From contig CAKJVC010000142.1 of NCBI GenBank assembly GCA_918026815.1, positions 1 to 64,000 of the forward strand: a stretch of 64,000 nucleotides of DNA. Reading direction: 5' to 3'. Positions 21,658-32,547 of the stretch are shown piece after piece; positions within the stretch are counted from its first letter, which is position 1, and each line of letters starts with the position of its first letter. The DNA is from Chalara sp. BL73 (Eukaryota; Ascomycota; Leotiomycetes; Helotiales). The translations under genes and the position numbers were made by a program. The notes under the pieces are model-generated. The model had not been told where the DNA came from. It was given only the letters and a program-made list of their open reading frames with translations, and made no database searches.

Positions 21658-23334
21658 TCAACCACTTCTGGAGTGATCGACCTTAGATGGTTTGAGGCGG
21701 AGATCTTGTAGCCGACGAGCTTTCTCGACACGGCACTGAGCAGCGGCTGCAGATATATTTCCATTCCTCTGGGAGCCTCTCAGTTTAGTTTGTGTAATCC
21801 GAGTTGTCAAGGGGGGGGGCGGAGCTCTGGCGGTGGTAACTGCGGGGTGAGGACTGCTGATAAGAGCTGGGACCTGATTCCATGGAGTGGTAAGCCCAAC
21901 TCCATTGTAGTACTTGACAAGCATTTGTGCCGCGGAAGCACGCTTTTTCGGGTTGACGGCTGCCATTTCTTGAATTTTTGAAACTGTGTCGACATTTGAG
22001 GCTGCATGTAAAACCGCCTCTTGGGCATCCTCAACGGACTTGAATTGATTCGACTTCTGACGAAACCCTCCTGCATTTAACGTCCACAACAAAGTGACGA
22101 AGAGTGACCAAATATCTAACTTGGACGTCTGACTCCCTTTCCGGAACATTTCAGGAGCCATATACATGCGGCTACCAGCAAAAGTTGCGGCATTCACAAC
22201 ACGGTTGCAGAGACCAAAATCTCCAAGCTGGAATTGATATTGACCGCTTGGTTGCGATACGTAGAGAATATTCTCTGGCTTCACATCTCGATGAACAATG
22301 CCGTTGTATGCAAGACAGTCAAGTGCTTGAAGCATCTGCGGGAAGACGGAGTCCGCAATACGCGTAGGAACGCCGCCACTACTCCTGACCAGTGATTCCA
22401 AGGTCCCTTCTTTTAGGCCCATAAATATCTCAACCTCTGGTCCATCCCAGCCTTGTGACGCGATATAATCAACGATGTGTGGCTAGCATTTATATCAGTT
22501 CATGAGTATAAAAGAACTAAACATGTCTTAACTCACATGGCTGATATCAGAAAGAGTTTCCACTTCGCGCTTTAGAGCATAATGCAATTCTTCTCTCCAG
22601 TCTTCCTGTGATTTCCCCGAAGGCTGTGCTAATTTTTTGACAGCCATGAACTTCCCTGAGTCTGCGTCGATACATTTGTATACGATCCCAAACTGCCCCG
22701 ATCCGAGTGGATCTCCCACTTCCTTGTATCTCATCCTCAGTTTCTGCTCGCCTGGCGTGTGGATTCTCGTTATCCTCTGAGATGGTAAGACGGTTGGCGC
22801 CTCATCCACTGTTCGAGCGAGGCGTGGGTTCTCCGCACCGCAAGGTGTGCCATCTTGGCTCTTGACCTTCTCCACCGTGTCCATAGGACCTTGATGCCAT
22901 ATTAACTCGAATTGAACAAGGTCGCATCCTACACCACCCATTCCAATTATCGTGTTGAGACCCTTCTGCACAACAACTCGACGAAGACGCCCATGCTCGA
23001 ACGGCGTGGCATTATCACCAGAAACTTGAGTCGTTTGACCATTCGATCTGTCGTAAAGCATAACAACTCTGGAATCCAGGTCGATCTCGAAGGAGCACTG
23101 CACTCTTCCGATGCTGGATCCCTCCACTATAATGTCGGTATCATTACGTCCAAGTGTTGCAAGAGTGTTCCGCGACTGCGAGCGGATATTGAAACCGACG
23201 TCGAGGGTAAGGGCACCATCGGGTAATGTTGAGTGGAGGTAGGTGTTGCTAGGATGGGCGACGACATCGTGAGCCCGGAGGTTATGAGGTTTGAGGGAAA
23301 ACAAGGCAAGCGGATGACGTTGGGGACGAGACAT
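21658..23334 (-). CDS. FHA-domain Ser/Thr protein kinase, 540 aa
   Basis: Exons 23334-22537 and 22482-21658; 54-nt phase-0 intron (GTGAGT ... GCTAG) joining SDISH to PHIVDYI. An N-terminal FHA-like domain (about residues 40-150, with TLGRNDTDIIV and SIGRVQCSFEID) would read phosphothreonine. The kinase domain (about 202-450) is complete: Gly-loop LGSGQFGIVY (210-219), catalytic Lys in MAVKKL (233), HRDVKPEN (330-337), DFG (354-356) and MAPE (374-377). The C-terminal 90 residues are basic and disordered. The architecture resembles CHK2/Rad53-type kinases, but it lacks the second FHA domain of Rad53 and may belong to a lineage-expanded accessory kinase family. The start is the ATG at 23334, the first ATG in the frame. 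Confidence 0.85.
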
Positions 23335-23739
23335 ATGGAGCAAAAGATAGAGCAAATGCTAAAATGAGGAAAGCGAATAGATGAGAGTTAGAAGAGGAAC
23401 CAAAGTATACTGTACAAACATAAAGACGAAGCACAGAGGTGGATGAGAGCGGAATGATTGTCTGGTGCAGCCCCAGCCATTTGTCTCATGTCATAAGTGA
23501 ACGGAGTATATGAGCGAGGACAATAACCTGGGCAGACTGTCAATTGGCCTGTGGCATCATCGAATGTCCTGCGTCTTCTCTGGTTGGGCCAGCGGCATTG
23601 TGAGTCACTTGAATCACACCGCAGCAGAGCGCTAATAAATTCCAACACGCGCGCGGCCGCTCAACTACTGCGACCGCTAATTGCACTTAACGCAACGGTG
23701 AACGGAAATCAGTGATTTCATCCTTCATATTGCCCTTTT
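23335..23739. promoter_or_regulatory. Divergent intergenic region, ~405 bp
   Basis: This stretch separates the minus-strand FHA-kinase gene from the plus-strand 567-aa gene and must hold both promoters. It contains a GCGCGCGGCCGC stretch at about 23647-23658. No clear TATA box is visible on either side. Confidence 0.4.
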
Positions 23740-25443
23740 ATGAAAACAACCTCCTATCACGATCTTCTCTTCACCGATACGTCTTTCATTCACGCAGCTC
23801 CTTCCTCCATATCGCGACCTTACCTATACCGTAAAAATTCACTGTTTATGGCTGGGTTTGCCGACACTCTTCGAGGAGATGGGTTAATAAGGGTTCATAG
23901 AGCTCTAGACGGGCTGGAGGCGGATCCATTGGGACTCAATCGTGCAAGAACGCGGTTTAGCCAGCCTCCGCCATCGTATACATCGAATCCATCGGGCACG
24001 ACGACTCGATCCGCGAGTCCTGAGCCTCCCGATGACGAACAGCGACGTAAAGAGCAGCGGGATCAAAGATTCCAGCGACTACGGAAGCTTATGAATGAGC
24101 GCGCAGCCTCACTTCCTCTGCAACAATTCGAAGCCCAAGTAAATGATGAGAAGAACCGAATTTGGAATGCAAATCCTCGCACGAGTTGGATGAGTGAAAG
24201 CCATATACCTATCGAAGGCACCGAAGAGAAACAGGCCATTGAAACGGTCAAGAAGTGCTGGATCGAGCAAGGCATCTGGAAGAACAAATGGGATGAAATG
24301 GCTGCTGGACGAGCGTATATGGATGTTGGGAAGTGGAAGCATGAAGAACCGCTAGAGCGGGAATCTGAATCAGAGACGGACACAGAAGCAGAGTCCTCGC
24401 CTCGATCTTTCAGTATTTTTGGTATGCCTCAGAGACGGCCGAAGAGCGATGACGAGAAGCGGCGGATTGCGGAACGACAGGTCTTACGGGAGCGGGAACG
24501 TGAGGCCTCATGTCCGTATCATCAGTTTATCTATCAGATATCCAAGGAGCGCGAGCGAATCCAAGACACATCCGACAATAGGGATAGCGCCAACGCTGCC
24601 AACATCAACACAAGGGCGTACGAAAATGTCAAGAACACCTGGACAAAACGAGGGATTTGGAATGGAAGATGGGGTATACTACCTGGGATGTCGTGGAAGC
24701 ATGAAGAGCCTCTTGAGGAGGAGGCCGCCGACGATCCTACGCCTATTCCAGCGAAGCCGCTCGTGAACAGCAGCCATGAAACAGGAGAAGCCCCTCCCAT
24801 ACGATTTTTTGGGTCCCCTTCTCCCGTCGCGTCAAATCGTCGCCAAGCGTCTGGTATCATGAATACGTCTCGGCAAGGATCGTCTACAGCCGTTAATTCT
24901 ACCAGATTAGAGAATAGCGACGCCGTGTGCTCTTCCTCTGCATCGAATACACCTAGAGCGCGTGAACGGATTCTTCGTCCTACAACCGGGCAGGGGTTGC
25001 GGCCAAGCAGGAAAGAACCCTCCCATAGAAATGCGCAGCCGCAGCAAGTGGCAAGTGCATCTTTTAGCCCAGTCCATTCATTGAAGGTATCAAAAGCCAC
25101 CAGAAACAAAAGCCGTAGACCTCAGCGACGGCCAAATGCTTCTCAAGAGGTGTCCTCCAGTGACCCACAATTGTTATTTGGCCCAGGTTTTGCTAAACCA
25201 CTACCCCAGACTAATAGCATACCTCCAAGAAGAAGCAAACGGCTCAAAGCACTAGAGCCTAGCATAACTAATCGCCCGAACGGGATTATTTCGACAGATT
25301 CACTGAGGAGTATAGCTGGATCAAGGCCGAAGCGGAACAGTGTAGGCAATCCAAAGTCCATAGGCTCAGCGAAACCTCAAGGAATATCCAAGATCCCGCG
25401 TTCAAGTAGAACGCGGGCGAAGGCGAAAAGAGATGACAATTAG
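23740..25443 (+). CDS. 567-aa protein with internal duplication, unknown
   Basis: Single-exon gene. The protein is hydrophilic and Arg/Glu/Ser-rich, probably nuclear. Two ~90-residue modules are related: one at about 105-205 (LPLQQFEAQVNDEKNRIWN ... CWIEQGIWKNKWDEM ... WKHEEPLE) and one at about 260-330 (CPYHQFIYQISKERERIQ ... TWTKRGIWNGRWGIL ... WKHEEPLE). Both end in WKHEEPLE, so this is an old tandem duplication. The C-terminal 150 residues are basic and disordered with PPRRSKRLK, a likely nuclear signal. No catalytic motif is seen. The first ATG (23740) gives a hydrophobic leader; the ATG at residue 37 (MAGFADTLRGDG) is an equally plausible start. It is transcribed divergently from the FHA kinase. 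Confidence 0.7.
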   Translation: MKTTSYHDLLFTDTSFIHAAPSSISRPYLYRKNSLFMAGFADTLRGDGLIRVHRALDGLEADPLGLNRARTRFSQPPPSYTSNPSGTTTRSASPEPPDDEQRRKEQRDQRFQRLRKLMNERAASLPLQQFEAQVNDEKNRIWNANPRTSWMSESHIPIEGTEEKQAIETVKKCWIEQGIWKNKWDEMAAGRAYMDVGKWKHEEPLERESESETDTEAESSPRSFSIFGMPQRRPKSDDEKRRIAERQVLREREREASCPYHQFIYQISKERERIQDTSDNRDSANAANINTRAYENVKNTWTKRGIWNGRWGILPGMSWKHEEPLEEEAADDPTPIPAKPLVNSSHETGEAPPIRFFGSPSPVASNRRQASGIMNTSRQGSSTAVNSTRLENSDAVCSSSASNTPRARERILRPTTGQGLRPSRKEPSHRNAQPQQVASASFSPVHSLKVSKATRNKSRRPQRRPNASQEVSSSDPQLLFGPGFAKPLPQTNSIPPRRSKRLKALEPSITNRPNGIISTDSLRSIAGSRPKRNSVGNPKSIGSAKPQGISKIPRSSRTRAKAKRDDN

Positions 25444-25967
25444 ATGTAGCTCAAATCATTCTTCTCGACGAGTGAGGTATAGAATATACGATAAGTGTCT
25501 TGACTATCACATTGCTTGGAGTAGTACAAAAATAATTTCAGTGAGACTATTGATAGCAACTCCCAATGGCTCCAATTATTGAACCACATGCACCCCAATA
25601 AAGCGCTAGAGCAGTATCAGCTCACTATCAATACCAAACTGCTAGACAATATGTCCATAAATAATGATCATTCTATCCTATTCTAGTCCGATATCCAGCG
25701 GTTCTGCTTCTCAGGGGCAACTTCAGGGGAAGCGCGAGTGATCAGATAATACGAGGAAAAGTTGAAGTAGTACATTGACTGAAAAAGCGAGAGGACAACT
25801 CTCTTTCATCCCAATATGCAACGACTGTCTGCTGGGAAGCTGTAGACTGAGCTGAATTCGTAATACCTCGGACCTCAATATCGATACATGTAAATTAACT
25901 ATTTGACGTCCATAGCAAAGCAGGTAGTAGTGTTTGAGTATCCTGGTTGCGTATCATATAGCTTCTA
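25444..25967. other. Convergent intergenic region, nothing seen
   Basis: Lies between the 3' ends of two convergent genes. It is AT-rich with several AATAA-like signals and holds no other feature that I can see. Confidence 0.5.
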
Positions 25968-27622
25968 TTACCAAGGCAGTTCAGTCCCCTTCAACCATGG
26001 ATGTTCTAGCAACTCCTTGGCGGTCTTTCTGTGCTCAGGTAACCAGCAAAGCATATTCCTCACCGCAAAGTCCAAGAACGCACATTTATCCTCTTTCTCA
26101 AGAGAACTTATGGTATCCTCCAGCCTCAACTTAGTAGGAACGAGGTCAGGATACAAAAATGTGCCTGCAGGCACACATTAGCGTAAACCCGCCACGAGAA
26201 GCCGGCAGGTCGAATAGTACCTTCATTGTCAAAGAATGGACCCTTGTAGAACTGATACGCCTTATGGCAAAGCTTATCCTCGTCATTATCAACTGCAGGG
26301 GCGAAATTCCACTTGCGCATTTCGAGCTCGCGTGCCACTAGTTCTTTCGGCGGTAGTCCGAGCAGTGCTATCATTCGTGCCAGGTGGTTTTGGGCCATGT
26401 ATTTCCCATCACTGGAATGGATCTGCGCGAACAAATTTGTGCCTGCGCCTTCTAACATATTCCAAAGCTATCAAAAAATTCTAATCAGCTAGTTGTGCGA
26501 TAAACAGAGAGGAATGTTGGAGCTAACTAATACACCAAGGTTCCAGATGTCTGCACTATAGCTCCAGCCTGTTCCTAGAATGACTTCTGGCGCACGGTAA
26601 TAGTCTGGTTGAATTGGATTGATCTGTGGCTCGGAATCGGTATTCCATTGTGCGTGACCGAAGTCTGCAATTTTCGGGACTATAGGACCGAGCTGCACTC
26701 GAAGTGGCCCAAACTGATTGTGCGACTGATAGATTGAATACCCGTCTCTTTTCTTCTGGAGCATGGAGTTTTTAATTTGTGCTTGGGCGAACTCTTCGAG
26801 TACAGAATCATCCTCGAAGTTCACAAGGATATTTTGCAAACTCAGATCTGAAAGAAAGGGTGAGTCAATTCTGATGGTCAGGCCGCATCAAAGAGTTATC
26901 AACTCACCGGCATGCACGACGTGACACTCGGAATGAAGATAGTCAAGACCGTTCAGGAGACATACCAAGTACATCTTCATAAGCTCAAGGGGAAATCTCT
27001 TTTGCTTGAGGCGGGACTGGAAAAGCGACAAACTTTCTCGCATTGGCTCAAATACTAAGCAAATATGCGTACCGTTTGGCCCCGCGACTTCGAAGCCTTC
27101 AATGACGGTCTGGAGATATAGTATGCCTTTATGAGAAAGGTTCGCGCAGGCGAGGCGCCTTCCGACCTGCAACTCGTGCTGAGCAGATTCTTTGTTGCTA
27201 TAGTCGCAAGTGCAAAACTTTAGCACCACGTAAGGCTCGGAATCACTGGGTTCTAGCTCCCCCTCTGTTTTCATGCTAGATCTATGTTAGCGAAGGCAGA
27301 ATATATGGAAGGTGGAGATTTACAAATTCAGATCCCGTGCGAGCCAGGCAGTGGAACCGCCGCCATACCCAAGCTTCGCAATCGTCTCGTATCTCTCTCT
27401 AAAGATATTTCCAGGCTCGACAGGGAAGAAATGCCTGGCATTGTAGTGGGGCAGAAGTTCTTCTTCAATGCGATCTGAGGGTGCAACGGTGGTAATTCGA
27501 CGGTGCATTTCAATACCTGGCATGCGCATTGATATTGATATATATGCGGGTTGAGTGAGACGTAACAGCGATAGCCTTGAAGTGGTTGATGAGTAATAGC
27601 ATTTGAAGCGTAGAAGAGACAT
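25968..27622 (-). CDS. SRPK-like protein kinase, five exons, 476 aa
   Basis: Exons 27622-27324, 27275-26908, 26847-26528, 26467-26221 and 26164-25968; introns of 48, 60, 60, 56 and consistent phases (2, 1, 0, 1). The order of motifs is that of the fungal SR-protein-kinase-like family: HFFPVEPGNIFRERYETIAK, Gly-loop LGYGGGSTAW (83-92), Lys119 in VVLKF, catalytic HADLSLQN (221-228), KIADFG (281-286), IQPDYYRAPEVILG, SYSADIWNLGVL and C-terminal LDFAVRNMLCWLPEHRKTA. Asp223 and Asn228 are present; the usual Lys after the catalytic Asp is not (LSLQ instead of IKPE), as in many such accessory copies. The N-terminus is Arg/Ser/Leu-rich and could be a mitochondrial presequence. Accessory relatives of this family are common in these fungi. 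Confidence 0.85.
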
Positions 27623-28283
27623 TCCTATATTAAAATTGAATAAGATAAGGATACATATGGACTGCGCCACTACTTGACTAAAAGGCTTTCACACAGCAGT
27701 CTGCAGAGTCTGGCCGTTCTTAGTGTGCAAGCGTCGTGTAACCCGCGGGTTCAAAAATAAGGTTAGTTCGCGACTAGGCGCATCGCCCCGCCCCACATCT
27801 GCAACCGAATCACGATTGAACTATCCCTTTGAGCGCCAAAGCGTCGCCAAGACCCAATTCTCGCTTGATAGACCAATTAAACACTTTGAAATACTCGCTA
27901 ACTAATTCAATTGGCTCAACAAGCGAGAATTTGGCCTTGGCGACGCTTTGGCGCTTAAAGGGATACTGCAGGTTAAGGTCCTGGCCACTTATTGGTATAT
28001 ATAGGCCACCTCCTAATTGAGAGTGCGATTAGTGGTCAATGTCAGGCTACACATATCCCACAAATACTGACAATCTATGAACTCTTCTCTTTCCATATAA
28101 ACGCCTCTTTGCACATTTAATCTCTATCAATCATCAGAGTCGGTCATCGGAGGATGTGTTACTGAGAAAATATCAGCCTTGCGCAGTTGAATATTGCATA
28201 TTATATCATATATATACATGTCAAAGGGGGCAGCCCTTTGTAAGTCTAATCTATAAACACATGTCAGAGTAGGAGTGTTGACT
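27623..28283. other. Intergenic region with a MITE
   Basis: Separates two divergent genes. Apart from the inverted-repeat element listed separately, there is only AT-rich sequence, with a TATATATA-type run at about 28208-28215, some 70 bp upstream of the next ATG. Confidence 0.5.
27824..27963. mobile_element. MITE-like element, 140 bp, TA-flanked
   Basis: Two ~44-bp arms (27824-27867 and 27920-27963) are near-perfect reverse complements, with only a few mismatches, around a 52-bp centre. Ends are TCCCTTTGAGCGCC and its complement. Each end abuts a TA dinucleotide, the target-site duplication of the Tc1/mariner superfamily. There is no coding capacity, so it would be a non-autonomous element moved in trans. 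Confidence 0.7.
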
Positions 28284-29059
28284 ATGGCTTCAGAGGTTCC
28301 CCTACTCTTGATGGCTTCCCGAGGCTTTTCAAGCTCGGCGCGCACAGCCAAAGCCTTGAAGTGGAAGCTTAATGGCACTACAGTACAAGTCGAAAAGTAC
28401 ATAAAAGCAGTTGAAACGGCGGTCGATGCGCTGCCATCCAAATTTGCGGCTAGAGCAAAGGTTGGGATCATCCAGTACGTATCCCTCCTACACGAGATTT
28501 GTCAATATCTGACCTCGCCTATCGGGGAAACCCACATGAAACCCCCGAGAATAATGACCCCATGCACGCCTCAGGTAGAATAGGGGAAGGTAGTGCAAGC
28601 GGGAAGAAACGACTATCGTCATTTCACGCATATCCAGATGGAAGCGTAATATTTTCGGATCCCGACTTAAAACCTTTTAATAAAGGACCTGATGAAGCAA
28701 CGGCTTCTGGGTCGCAAGCAACCAGAAGCTTGACTTCACAAGAAAACGATTGGCAGTGGGATCAAAAGACGAGCAGATATTGGCGCTGGGCGGTTGACGG
28801 GAAAACAGCAGAATGGGCTCCGATGGCTGAGGCGTCAACTGCCGATGCGGGACTATCATCTTCTGCTCAACCAGTAGTGCAACTACTGGCCCAGCAACAA
28901 GCATCAGACGGTGATCTGCAAAAAGGCAAGGGACATGCTTCAACGGAAAATCAAGGATGGAGTGAATGGACTTGGAGAGAGCAGTACAACTGCTATGAGA
29001 GATACCGCTATGGCTACAATGGCGAGGTAGTATATGATTATTCGGCTCCACAAAAGTAA
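28284..29059 (+). CDS. Trp/Tyr-repeat protein, ~234 aa
   Basis: Best model: exons 28284-28478 and 28550-29059, with a 71-nt intron (donor GTATCC, branch ctgacc, acceptor CCGAG) that keeps phase 0. The donor is weak, so the join is tentative. The N-terminal exon is helical and basic. The second part is disordered and contains two related aromatic motifs: WQWDQKTSRYWRWAVDGKT and, near the C-terminus, WSEWTWREQYNCYERYRYG followed by NGEVVYDYS. Each fits W-x-W-x6-7-Y-x-R-aromatic-x-G, as in beta-hairpin aromatic repeats. I have no named family for this. Confidence 0.5.
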
Positions 29060-30532
29060 CGCGGCTTTACTCTCCGCGGAGGACAATCAGGAAATTCAAG
29101 TTCATAGCTCAATCGCAACCCGACTTTCAAAAATTACTGCAGTGAAATGAGATGAAATGAGTTTCCAGATCTCATATCCACTCCGACTTCGCTGCGACTG
29201 ACTACCATGATGAGACGCAGCCCCAGGTTGACTACGGATGTCCCTCGACCTTGGTCGATGACCAGCAGCACTATCCTTCTGCGGCAATGGAAGAGCGCTT
29301 GAGAACGAGGATGGTGCTTTCGTATTTGACAACAGCGATTAGTGCACGGACCCTCGCCGCTTTTCAACGTCTATAAAAGTCGCGCTCCCCACTGCGCGAC
29401 CATCGTCTTCAATCATTTCCCAGCCGGCCTCTCACTCTCTCAGTTCAATCTCGTTATGTGCCGCCAACCCTTTTCCCATACAATCTTTTACAGACCCACT
29501 CCGAATGTCTTCATAATTGGCCTCACCGTGGCTGAGACGCTTGACGGCACATTCATTTTGAAGTTTGAAGCCAGAATCCTCGATCTCTCGCTCTGGATTT
29601 GATGCTTTCGAGCTTTTGCAACGGCGATTTTTTTTTTTGAGGCAGCTGAATTAGCTGAGATACGAGCATGAACACTGGCTCTGCTTTTCGCCGTCGCATT
29701 ATTACAACTTTCAGGACAATATCCCGGTGGTGATTACGACCATGGAAGCTTGCTTTTGGCATTCCTTTCATGCGTTGTCACTTAGCCAATCGCAAAAATA
29801 CTTCGTGACGGCGTGGTTGGCTTCTGCCTGGCTGTACTACAGAATTACGTGTCAGGGGAAGGATCCTGGTAAGCTCCGTTGCGCTGTGGAGACTATGATA
29901 TGCGTTGTATGTCTTGATTTGGGCTGATCCGTTACGAAAAGGGCCGGTTTCTGCTTATGTGGCTGTTACAAACAACAGTTTGCATGGCAATTGCGTTACC
30001 GAAGCTTCCGCCGGTGAGACAATGGGGAAGGAGGCGTGGACTATTACAGGCAGGCTGTGTCACTTTTGGTAGGAGCACTATCCGAGCTTGTTACTTATGG
30101 AAAGGATGGATTTAGCGATTGTAGGCCATTCGAGGATTTATGGCTTCAAGGTGCTACCGTTGCAAAACTACATAGGCCACTAGAATACGCATAATATAAT
30201 CCTGCGCTGCGCAGTCTTTTGCAAAAAGCAGGTCGTTCAAGTTCAGCTATGCAGGGATAGCCACAAAGTCCAAGGGAAATAGGTCTTTTACATTGTATTT
30301 CTACATTGTATTTCGAGCAAAATTGGCCGATCACAGCTTTATTTCTCGATTTTCGATAAAGTCTAGGATAGCTAGGACGCAAGCCGTAGCAGTGTGATAA
30401 AAGTTTGAGTGGTGAGTATTAAGCCTACTACTTATACTCAACTCAACTCTATTATACTACTACTTATAATCATGAGTAGTTATTCAAGACTAATCAATAT
30501 GTAGTTTGAGTAGTTGAGTAATACTAAAATTA
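29060..30532. other. No firm gene
   Basis: Several short frames on both strands, none with recognisable content. A frame near 29457 opens MCRQPFSHTIFYRP, sharing its first five residues with the small ORF at 3379, and may be a decayed relative. A run of T lies near 29630. Confidence 0.4.
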
Positions 30533-30648
30533 GAAAGCGGTAAGCTTAAAAAGGAAAGCGGTAGGCTTAAAAAGGAAAGCGGTAGGCTTAAAAAGGAAAG
30601 CGGTAGGCTTAAAAAGGAAAGCGGTAGGCTTAAAAAGGAAAGCGGTAA
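30533..30648. repeat. 21-bp tandem repeat, 5.5 copies
   Basis: Units of gaaagcggtaggcttaaaaag, five complete and one partial, nearly identical; only the first unit differs (taagc for taggc). The high identity implies recent expansion. It lies immediately upstream of the decayed chromodomain-like gene and looks non-coding. Confidence 0.9.
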
Positions 30649-30679
30649 AAGATTTTGCCGGCAAAAAATCGAAGTCTTA

Positions 30680-31291
30680 ATGCCGTCCTCCAAGCCAGAA
30701 TTTAATTCTCAATCTGTTACAGGTGAAGAGCTTGCAGATAGGGACAACTTTACTGCAGTGAACCTACACACAAATATTCGTCACCAGCCAGTCAGGCAGT
30801 GGTATCGTTGGTGAAAACAGCGTAGCCGGTGACATTCAGCTTCCAGTCTTCATCGAAGTCCAAGACCAACCTCCCCTAGCACGAAACCCGACATATATGA
30901 AGCCAGCATACCACAAGCAAACTGTGACGCTACACCAGTGCGAACAAATCACAATAATTTTCATGCTACTGATGAGTTGCAAGATTTAGAAGATACCAGA
31001 GACAATCAATCGGGAGCTACGTTGGCCGCCTCTCCTAGCGTTCAAGCTCACCTGGAATTACCAGGCACCCTCGCAGCAGATGCTGGCCAACAATAGGAAA
31101 TTCGCAAAATCATTGGCCAGAAAGTGGTTGGTTGTGAGAAATACCATCGGGTGGAGTGGAAAGATAGGCGGATGCCTGAATCTGAAATGGTCGGAGCAAA
31201 GGAGCTGGCGGATGCGTTTATCGGTTTGGTAAGTCGGAAGGCGACGACCCTAACAAATGCCTGACCATAGTTGTTCCAAGGAGGCGGCTAG
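30680..31291 (+). pseudogene. Decayed chromodomain-like gene
   Basis: The reading runs through three frames. It opens with an ATG frame (MPSSKPEFNSQSVTGEELAD, 30680 on) that ends in TGA, continues as a second frame (SVAGDIQLPVFIEVQDQPP) and then a third (RPTSPSTKPDIYEASIPQAN and on to LPGTLAADAGQQ). There a TAG at 31094 interrupts, and directly after it comes EIRKIIGQKVVGCEKYHRVE, then WKDRRMPESEMVGAKELAD, a chromodomain-like pattern (Y-x-V-x-W-K-D-x3-P-E-S-E-h). A canonical intron (31229-31270, GTAAGT, CTAAC, CATAG) and a short last exon ending TAG follow. The TAG is one C-to-T change from CAG, as RIP would produce. Chromo-type readers bind methylated histone H3; this copy cannot be made intact. 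Confidence 0.65.
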
Positions 31292-31758
31292 ATGTCGTTC
31301 TATACTTTCTCAAAGCTTAGAAGCTTGGTCCACCTTTTGCAGCCTAAAAAGCATTACAGCCTAATTTGCACCAAGGATCTTCTGGGTCAGAATCGGGTTG
31401 CTGAGTAAATCACATGCGTACATTGCCGTTACACTGTTTTGAAAATGGTGATACTGTGTGGGTCGTGAAGTTGTTGAATTAAGTCAAGTAGCCAGATAAA
31501 AGCCGTTAGGCAGCGGTAGTGACATGGGTGAAGCCAGGGAAAGGTCAACAATGGATATTTCGGAATCGACTAGTTCGGCAGAGATCTAGCATTCAAGTAC
31601 TCGGCTAAATGGGCAAGGTTCACACAGCCGTGCACTAAGCCAAAGCAGGGAAGGTTACTTGACGGCGCATCGTTTTGCCGAAGGATAATCCGAAGGCTGC
31701 AAACGCAAAATCATGTTATCCGTCATGATCCATCAAAACATCTTCGCACAACCATTTC
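31292..31758. other. No gene seen
   Basis: No supportable gene. It probably includes the promoter of the gene at 31759. Confidence 0.45.
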
Positions 31759-32526
31759 ATGGCGCCAACAACGTTCTCGGTGGAGGACGCGAGGAAGTCC
31801 ATCCTAGAAGAGGGGTTCTTTTGCGTAGAAGACCCTGTGGTGGGGGAACGTGTCTTTGAAATAGCAGAGAAAGGTTATTCGCTCTTATCAGAAAAGGGCC
31901 TGGAATTTTGCAAGCTCAACATCCTTGATGATGAGGTTGGTAATCGAGAGCATGGCGATGTGTTTCCCCATCTAAATTTTCACAGCGCATACGATCCATC
32001 CTCGAGTCAACCTTCGAATGGTGCGGTCTTGGGCTTTATAGGAGATTCGGGAGCGACCCAGGGCATATATTTTCTTTCAGGAGGGGTGGTATACAAGCTG
32101 GTCTGCAAGTTATTGTTGTTCACTTGTGGAGCAGCGGATCACGAGTAGTATACCATAGCAAGTCGCACATACACTCGTTAAACAGCGTCCAAGCAGCAAA
32201 CGGGTTATTCGAAATCCCTTTAGCAAACCTGGGACGAGTTGGCAGTATAGGCACGGAACTTGTATTTGAAAATGGCGGCTTGTAAGTCACACACTAGATT
32301 CCAATCATGCTCTAACATAACCTCTAGGGTCATCGTGGATGCCCGACTCGCCTTCGAAATCAAACAAGGGTCTCCGATTACATCTGTATTTGCGACAGAG
32401 GATGAACTCAAGGGATGGGCAAAAATTGTCCTCCCAAAATCAGAGGACTTGGTGCGGAAAGTCGCTGAAATGGAGAGTAAAAGGATCGGAGTGAACTTTG
32501 CATTTATAGCTGGAGGTACTAAGTAG
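31759..32526 (+). CDS. Conserved-looking fungal protein, possibly frameshifted
   Basis: The ATG frame (MAPTTFSVEDARKSILEEGF) stays open to 32148, but the protein-like reading shifts by one base near 32085. After that point, codons in another frame give QAGLQVIVVHLWSSGSRVVY and SHIHSLNSVQAANGLFEIP. These join across a good 46-nt intron (32282-32327, GTAAGT ... CTCTAG) to VIVDARLAFEIKQG and a stop at 32526. No donor/acceptor pair explains the shift (a good acceptor tttcag at 32075-32080 exists, but no in-phase donor), so it is either an unusual splice or a one-base deletion making a pseudogene. The HLW...GSRVVY...SH pattern loosely recalls double-stranded beta-helix proteins; the function is unknown. 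Confidence 0.45.
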
Positions 32527-32547
32527 ATAATAGAATGTCATTCATGT

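Noticed and set aside
30490..30693. Minus-strand frame with repeated LSFLSLP units
   Set aside because: It only translates the 21-bp tandem repeat.
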